64,000 nucleotides of DNA from Sipunculus nudus (taxonomy: Eukaryota > Annelida > Sipuncula > Golfingiida > Sipunculidae), in assembly GCA_026874595.1 (NCBI GenBank), contig CM049315.1:62865389-62929388 (forward strand). The letters are read 5' to 3'. The position numbers and the translations under genes are program-made. Of the stretch, positions 57,543-64,000 are shown one piece after another (the stretch's first letter is position 1; every line of letters begins with the position of its first letter). The notes below the pieces were generated by a model. It ran no database searches. It saw only the letters and a program-made list of their open reading frames with translations, and was not told the DNA's origin.

Positions 57543-59345
57543 GATCGTACATTGTGAATAAATGGCTGATTTGAACTGCGAAAGAAGCGTTTTAATAGCT
57601 TCATCAGGCCATTTAGAACAAGTTACGAACGTCGTTTTTCCTGAAATCAGCTCGGTGTTCGCTTTATACAAGATCGTGTCTTGTGCAATGATCACCGATA
57701 TAAACTGCGAAAGAAGCCTTTTAGAAGCTTCATCAGGCCATTAAGAACCAGTTAGAAACGTCGTTTTTGCTTAAATCAGCTCGATTTTTTTGCGTAATGC
57801 AAGATCGTGTTTGTGCAAATATTGCAGATTTAAATTGCAAAAGAATCAATTCAGGTGCTTTATTAGGCCATTTAGAACCAGATACCAACGTCTTTTTCGC
57901 CGAAATCAGCTCGGTTTTTGCGTAATACAAGACCGTGTTTTGTGCAAAGATGACCGATTTCAACTGCCAAGGAAGCGTTTTAGAAGCTTCATCAGGCCAT
58001 TAAGAACCAGTTAGAAACGTCTTTTACGCCGAAATCAGCTCGTTTTTTTCGTAATACAAGATCGTGATTTGTGCAGAAACGGCTGATTTAAACTGCGATA
58101 GAAGCGTTTTAATAGCTTCATTAGGCCATTAAGAAATTGGTAAAAACGTCGCTCTTGCTGAAATCAGATCGGTTTTTCGCGTAATACAACATCGTGTTGT
58201 GCAAAATAGAACATTAAAATTGCAAAAGAAGCAATTCAGAAGCTCCATTATGCCATTTGGAACCGGGTACAAACATCGATCTCGCCGAAATCAGAAAGGT
58301 TTTAGCCTTATTCATGATCGTGTGTTGTGCAAAAATTGCAGATTTAAATTGCAAAAGAAGCAATTCAGAAACTTTATTAGGCCGTTTAGAACCAGATACA
58401 AACGTCTTTTACGCCGAAATCAGCTCGGTTTTTGCGTAATACAAGATCGTGTTTTGTGCAAAGATGACCGATTTAAACTGCGAAAGAAGCGTTTTAGAAG
58501 CTTCATCAGGCCATTAAGAACCAGTTAGCAACGTCGTTTTTGCTTAAATCAGCTCGGTTTTTTTTTGCGTAATTCAAAATCGTCTGTGGTGCAAAGATGA
58601 CCGATTTAAACTGCAAAAGAAGAGTTTAAGAAGCTTCAATAGGCCACTTAAAACCAGTTACAAAGATCTTTTTTGTCGAAATCGACTCGGTTTTTCCGTT
58701 ATAATAGATCTAGATCCGTGCAAAAATGGCCAGTTTAAAATGCGAAAGAAGCGTTTCAGAAATTTCATTAGGCGACTTAAAACCCGTTACAATCGTCGTT
58801 TTTGTCGCAATCAGCTCGGTTTTCGCGTACTACAAGATCGTGTGTTGTGCAAAAATGGCCGTTTTAATTGCAAATGAAGCGTTTTAATAGCTTCATCAGG
58901 CCATTTAAAACAAGTTACAAACGTCGTTTTTGCCGAAATCAGCTCGGTTTTCGCTTTATACAAGATCATGTCTTGTGCAATGATCACCGATTTAAACTGT
59001 GAAAGAAGCGTTTTAGAAGCTTCATCAGGCCATTAAAAACCAGTTAGAAACGTCTTTTACGCCGATATCAGCTTTTTTTTCGTAATACAAGATCGTGATT
59101 TGTGCAGAAACGGCTGATTTAAACTGCGATAGAAGCGTTTTAATAGCTTTATTAGGCCATTTAGAAATTGATTAAAACGTCGCTCTTGCTGAAATCAGAT
59201 CGGTTTTTGCGTAATATAAGATCGTGTTGTGCAAAATAGAAGATTAAAATTGCAAAAGAAGCAATTCAGAAGCTCCATTAGGCCATTTAGAACCGGGTAC
59301 AAACATCGATCTCGCCGAAATCAGATAGGTTTTTGCCTAATTCAG

Positions 59346-59474
59346 GAACGTGTGTTGTGCAAAAATTACAGATTTAAATTGCAAAAGAAGCAATTCAGAA
59401 GCTCCATTAGGCCGTTTAGAATCATATACAAACATTTTTTACGCCGAAATCAGCTCGGTTTTTGCGTAATACAA
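59346..59474 (+). repeat. m21/m12 hybrid (first 3992 bp copy only)
   Basis: The m21 start (GAACGTG, TTACAGATTTAAATTGC, CTCCATTAGGCC) continues as m12 (GTTTAGAATCATATAC and ATTTTTTACGCC). In the second copy these are two full monomers at 63339-63596. The deletion of 129 bp happened after the 3992 bp duplication. Confidence 0.86.
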
Positions 59475-60637
59475 AATCGTCTGTGGTGCAAAGATGACCG
59501 ATTTAAACTGCAAAAGAAGAGTTTAAGAAGCTTCAATAGGCCACTTAAAACCAGTTACAAAGATCTTTTTTGTCGAAATCGACTCGGTTTTTCCGTTATA
59601 ATAGATCTAGATCCGTGCAAAAATGGCCAGTTTAAAATGCGAAAGAAGCGTTTCAGAAGCTCCATTAGGCCATTTAGAACCAGGAACAAACATCGATCTC
59701 GCCGAAATCAGAAAGGTTTTAGCCTTATTCATGATCGTGTGTTGTGCAAAAATTGCAGATTTAAATTGCAAAAGAAGCAATTCAGAAACTTTATTAGGCC
59801 GTTTAGAACCAGATACAAACGTCTTTTACGCCGAAATCAGCTCGGTTTTTGCGTAATACAAGATCGTGTTTTGTGCAAAGATGACCGATTTAAACTGCGA
59901 AAGAAGCGTTTTAGAAGCTTCATCAGGCCATTAAGAACCAGTTAGCAACGTCGTTTTTGCTTAAATCAGCTCGGTTTTTTTTTTTGCGTAATTCAAAATC
60001 GTCTGTGGTGCAAAGATGACCGATTTAAACTGCAAAAGAAGAGTTTAAGAAGCTTCAATAGGCCACTTAAAACCAGTTACAAAGATCTTTTTTGTCGAAA
60101 TCGACTCGGTTTTTCCGTTATAATAGATCTAGATCCGTGCAAAAATGGCCAGTTTAAAATGCGAAAGAAGCGTTTCAGAAATTTCATTAGGCGACTTAAA
60201 ACCCGTTACAATCGTCGTTTTTGTCGCAATCAGCTCGGTTTTCGCGTACTACAAGATCGTGTGTTGTGCAAAAATGGCCGTTTTAATTGCAAATGAAGCG
60301 TTTTAATAGCTTCATCAGGCCATTTAAAACAAGTTACAAACGTCGTTTTTGCCGAAATCAGCTCGGTTTTCGCTTTATACAAGATCGTGTCTTGTGCAAT
60401 GATCACCGATTTAAACTGTGAAAGAAGCGTTTTAGAAACTTCATCAGGCCATTAAAAACCAGTTAGAAACGTCTTTTACGCCGATATCAGCTTTTTTTTC
60501 GTAATACAAGATCGTGATTTGTGCAGAAACGGCTGATTTAAACTGCGATAGAAGCGTTTTATAGCTTTATTAGGCCATTTAGAAATTGATTAAAACGTCG
60601 CTCTTGCTGAAATCAGATCGGTTTTCGCGTAATATAA

Positions 60638-63600
60638 GATCGTGTTGTGCAAAATAGAAGATTAAAATTGCAAAAGAAGCAATTCAGAAGCTCCATTAGG
60701 CCATTTAGAACCGGGTACAAACATCGATCTCGCCGAAATCAGCTAGGTTTTTGGCTATTTCAGGAACGTGTGTTGTGCAAAAATTACAGATTTCAATTGC
60801 AAAAGAAGCAATTCAGAAGCTTCATTAGGCCGTTTAGAATCAGATACAAAAGTCTTTTACGACGAAATCAGCTCGGTTTTTTCGTAATACAAGATCGTGA
60901 TTTGTGCAGAAACGGCTGATATAAACTGCGATAGAAGCATTTAAATAGCTTCATTAGGCCATTTAGAAATTGTTAAAAACGTCGCTTTTGCTGAAATCAG
61001 ATCGGTTTGCGCGTAGTACAAGATCGTGTTGTGCAAAATAGAAGATTAAAATTGCAAAAGAAGCAATTCAGAAGCTCCATTAGGCCATTTAGATCCGGGT
61101 ACAAACATCGATCTCGCCGAAATCAGCTAGGTTTTTGCCTAATTCATGATCGTGTGTTGTGCAAAAATTGCAGATTTAAATTGCAAAAGAAGCAATTCAG
61201 AAGCTTCATTAGGCCGTTTAGAACCAGATACAAACATTTTTTACGCCGAAATCAGCTCGGTTTTTGCGTAATACAAGATCGTGTTTATAAAGATGACCGA
61301 TTTAAACTGCAAAAGAAGCATTTAAGAAGCTTCATCAGGCCATTAAGAATCAGTTAGGAACGTCGTTTTTGCTGAAATCAGCTCGTTTTTTTTTTGCGTA
61401 ATATAAGATCGTGTGTTGTGCAAAGATGATGATTTAAACTGCGAAAGAAGCGTTTTAGAAGCTTCATTTGTCCATTTACAGCCAGTTACAAAAGTCGTTT
61501 TTGCCGAAATCAGCGCGATTTTCGCGTTATACAAGATCGTACATTGTGAATAAATGGCTGATTTGAACTGAGAGAGAAGCGTTTTAATAGCTTCATCAGG
61601 CCATTTAGAACAAGTTACGAACGTCGTTTTTCCTGAAATCAGCTCGGTGTTCGCTTTATACAAGATCGTGTCTTGTGCAATGATCACCGATATAAACTGC
61701 GAAAGAAGCCTTTTAGAAGCTTCATCAGGCCATTAAGAACCAGTTAGAAACGTCGTTTTTGCTTAAATCAGCTCGATTTTTTTGCGTAATGCAAGATCGT
61801 GTTTGTGCAAATATTGCAGATTTAAATTGCAAAAGAATCAATTCAGGAGCTTTATTAGGCCATTTAGAACCAGATACCAACGTCTTTTTCGCCGAAATCA
61901 GCTCGGTTTTTGCGTAATACAAGACCGTGTTTTGTGCAAAGATGACCGATTTCAACTGCCAAGGAAGCGTTTTAGAAGCTTCATCAGGCCATTAAGAACC
62001 AGTTAGAAACGTCTTTTACGCCGAAATCAGCTCGTTTTTTTCGTAATACAAGATCGTGATTTGTGCAGAAACGGCTGATTTAAACTGCGATAGAAGCGTT
62101 TTAATAGCTTCATTAGGCCATTTAGAAATTGGTAAAAACGTCGCTCTTGCTGAAATCAGATCGCTTTTTCGCGTAATACAACATCGTGTTGTGCAAAATA
62201 GAACATTAAAATTGCAAAAGAAGCAATTCAGAAGCTCCATTAGGCCATTTGGAACCGGGTACAAACATCGATCTCGCCGAAATCAGAAAGGTTTTAGCCT
62301 TATTCATGATCGTGTGTTGTGCAAAAATTGCAGATTTAAATTGCAAAAGAAGCAATTCAGAAACTTTATTAGGCCGTTTAGAACCAGATACAAACGTCTT
62401 TTACGCCGAAATCAGCTCGGTTTTTGCGTAATACAAGATCGTGTTTTGTGCAAAGATGACCGATTTAAACTGCGAAAGAAGCGTTTTAGAAGCTTCATCA
62501 GGCCATTAAGAACCAGTTAGCAACGTCGTTTTTGCTTAAATCAGCTCGGTTTTTTTTTTGCGTAATTCAAAATCGTCTGTGGTGCAAAGATGACCGATTT
62601 AAACTGCAAAAGAAGAGTTTAAGAAGCTTCAATAGGCCACTTAAAACCAGTTACAAAGATCTTTTTTGTCGAAATCGACTCGGTTTTTCCGTTATAATAG
62701 ATCTAGATCCGTGCAAAAATGGCCAGTTTAAAATGCGAAAGAAGCGTTTCAGAAATTTCATTAGGCGACTTAAAACCCGTTACAATCGTCGTTTTTGTCG
62801 CAATCAGCTCGGTTTTCGCGTACTACAAGATCGTGTGTTGTGCAAAAATGGCCGTTTTAATTGCAAATGAAGCGTTTTAATAGCTTCATCAGGCCATTTA
62901 AAACAAGTTACAAACGTCGTTTTTGCCGAAATCAGCTCGGTTTTCGCTTTATACAAGATCATGTCTTGTGCAATGATCACCGATTTAAACTGTGAAAGAA
63001 GCGTTTTAGAAGCTTCATCAGGCCATTAAAAACCAGTTAGAAACGTCTTTTACGCCGATATCAGCTTTTTTTTCGTAATACAAGATCGTGATTTGTGCAG
63101 AAACAGCTGATTTAAACTGCGATAGAAGCGCTTTAATAGCTTTATTAGGCCATTTAGAAATTGATTAAAACGTCGCTCTTGCTGAAATCAGATCGGTTTT
63201 CGCGTAATATAAGATCGTGTTGTGCAAAATAGAAGATTAAAATTGCAAAAGAAGCAATTCAGAAGCTCCATTAGGCCATTTAGAACCGGGTACAAACATC
63301 GATCTCGCCGAAATCAGATAGGTTTTTGCCTAATTCAGGAACGTGTGTTGTGCAAAAATTACAGATTTAAATTGCAAAAGAAGCAATTCAGAAGCTCCAT
63401 TAGGCCATTTAGAACCGGGTACAAACATCGATCTCGCCGAAATCAGCTAGGTTTTTGCCTAATTCATGATCGTGTGTTGTGCAAAAATTGCAGATTTAAA
63501 TTGCAAAAGAAGCAATTCAGAAGCTTCATTAGGCCGTTTAGAACCATATACAAACATTTTTTACGCCGAAATCAGCTCGGTTTTTGCGTAATACAAAATC

Positions 63601-64000
63601 GTCTGTGGTGCAAAGATGACCGATTTAAACTGCAAAAGAAGAGTTTAAGAAGCTTCAATAGGCCACTTAAAACCAGTTACAAAGATCTTTTTTGTCGAAA
63701 TCGACTCGGTTTTTCCGTTATAATAGATCTAGATCCGTGCAAAAATGGCCAGTTTAAAATGCGAAAGAAGCAATTCAGAAGCTCCATTAGGCCATTTAGA
63801 ACCGGGTACAAACATCGATCTCGCCGAAATCAGAAAGGTTTTAGCCTTATTCATGATCGTGTGTTGTGCAAAAATTGCAGATTTAAATTGCAAAAGAAGC
63901 AATTCAGAAACTTTATTAGGCCGTTTAGAACCAGATACAAACGTCTTTTACGCCGAAATCAGCTCGGTTTTTGCGTAATACAAGATCGTGTTTTGTGCAA
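60638..64000. repeat. 3992 bp HOR, second copy, cut by the window end
   Basis: Follows the previous unit at offset 3992 up to 63339. There it has separate m21 (63339-63467) and m12 (63468-63596) monomers, where the first copy has one m21/12 hybrid (59346-59474). The offset then becomes 4122. The m2/9 hybrid at 63726 also differs: it switches to m9 sequence earlier (GAAGCAATTCAG) than its partner at 59604 (GAAGCGTTTCAG). The array clearly continues to the right of the window. Confidence 0.88.
61407..61534 (+). repeat. m14/m15 hybrid, second copy
   Basis: Same junction as 57415-57542 at offset 3992, so the fusion was present before the 3992 bp unit was duplicated. Confidence 0.85.

Larger units (their letters stand above)
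56646..60637. repeat. 3992 bp HOR, first copy (31 monomers)
   Basis: Order: m9 m10 m11 m9 m12 m13 (short) m14/15 m16 m17 m5 m6 m8 m9 m12 m19 m20/1 m2 m3 m4 m8 m9 m21/12 m20/1 m2/9 m12 m19 m20/1 m2 m3 m4 m8. The left half comes from the segment C lineage and the right half from the segment A lineage (TTCCGTTATAAT in m1 and GCCGATATCAGC in m4). It does not carry the signature of units 1-4, so it is a separate homogenised HOR. Confidence 0.88.
1..64000. repeat. Satellite DNA array, ~129 bp monomer, organised in higher-order repeats
   Basis: Every stretch of the window is a copy of one monomer. The consensus starts GATCGTG, then carries GTGCAAAGATGACCGATTT, AAGAAGCG, AGAAGCTTCATCAGGCCATT, AACCAGTTA, ACGTCGTTTTTGC, GAAATCAGCTCGG and TTTTTGCGTAATACAA. 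All monomers point the same way, with no spacer, inversion or inserted element. Neighbouring monomers differ at many positions, whereas copies several kilobases apart are nearly identical, which is the hallmark of higher-order repeats as in primate alpha satellite. The GATC at each monomer start and the AAGCTT in many monomers would give regular MboI and HindIII ladders. The family is not one I recognise. A centromeric or pericentromeric role is inferred from size and organisation only. Confidence 0.97.

Noticed and set aside
1-64000. CRISPR array
   Set aside because: The repeats are about 129 bp and contiguous, with no unique spacers, no leader and no cas genes.
56646-64000. Rolling-circle or LTR-type element boundaries around the 3992 bp unit
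   Set aside because: The unit ends at an ordinary monomer boundary, with no terminal repeats, target-site duplication or coding content; tandem HOR duplication explains it.
1-64000. A two-part (half-monomer) origin of the 129 bp monomer
   Set aside because: I compared the first and second halves of the consensus by eye and found no convincing alignment beyond the local 21 bp repeat and repeated AGAAGC words.

Overview
The whole 64 kb is one uninterrupted satellite DNA array. About 500 head-to-tail monomers of mostly 126-134 bp (consensus 129 bp, about 40% G+C by hand count) fill it from the first base to the last, all in the same orientation. I found no protein gene, RNA gene, transposon, inverted segment or unique spacer. 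A 64 kb tandem satellite with multi-kilobase higher-order repeats (HORs) points to a eukaryotic chromosome, most likely centromeric or pericentromeric heterochromatin assembled from long reads. I do not recognise the satellite family and cannot name the species. CpG is not depleted (8 per 129 bp consensus), so heavy germline CpG methylation is unlikely; this would suit many invertebrates, but that is inference.

I set monomer starts at the GATCGTG-like heptamer and sorted monomers into 24 variant types, called m1 to m24 here; each type has an exemplar entry. A name such as m8/11 means a hybrid that starts as one type and ends as another. Types follow a preferred order. The clearest run (34925-37893) is m20 m1 m2 m3 m4 m5 m6 m7 m8 m9 m10 m11 m9 m12 m13 m14 m15 m16 m17 m5 m18 m8 m19, 23 monomers in 2969 bp.

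Layout: 1-3957, a 2.70 kb duplicated pair; 3958-8211, mosaic of the same modules; 8212-10270, a module that returns at 56.6-58.6 kb; 10271-11300, a 513 bp local tandem duplication; then four successive units that open with the same signature: 11301-16680 (5380 bp, 42 monomers), 16681-27231 (10551 bp, 82), 27232-39894 (12663 bp, 99) and 39895-52940 (13046 bp, 102). Next come 52941-56645, a partial repeat of unit 4 material, and 56646-64000, a separate 3992 bp HOR (31 monomers) present in 1.84 copies.

The array is a record of unequal exchange. Most hybrid monomers join two types at the same position within the monomer, so the period is kept. A few deletions are out of register and leave short monomers (96, 99, 111 bp). 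These are heritable scars that allow the large duplications to be ordered. Units 3 and 4 are nearly identical and are the most recent large duplication. All types, coordinates and offsets come from reading the sequence by eye; percent identities were not computed.
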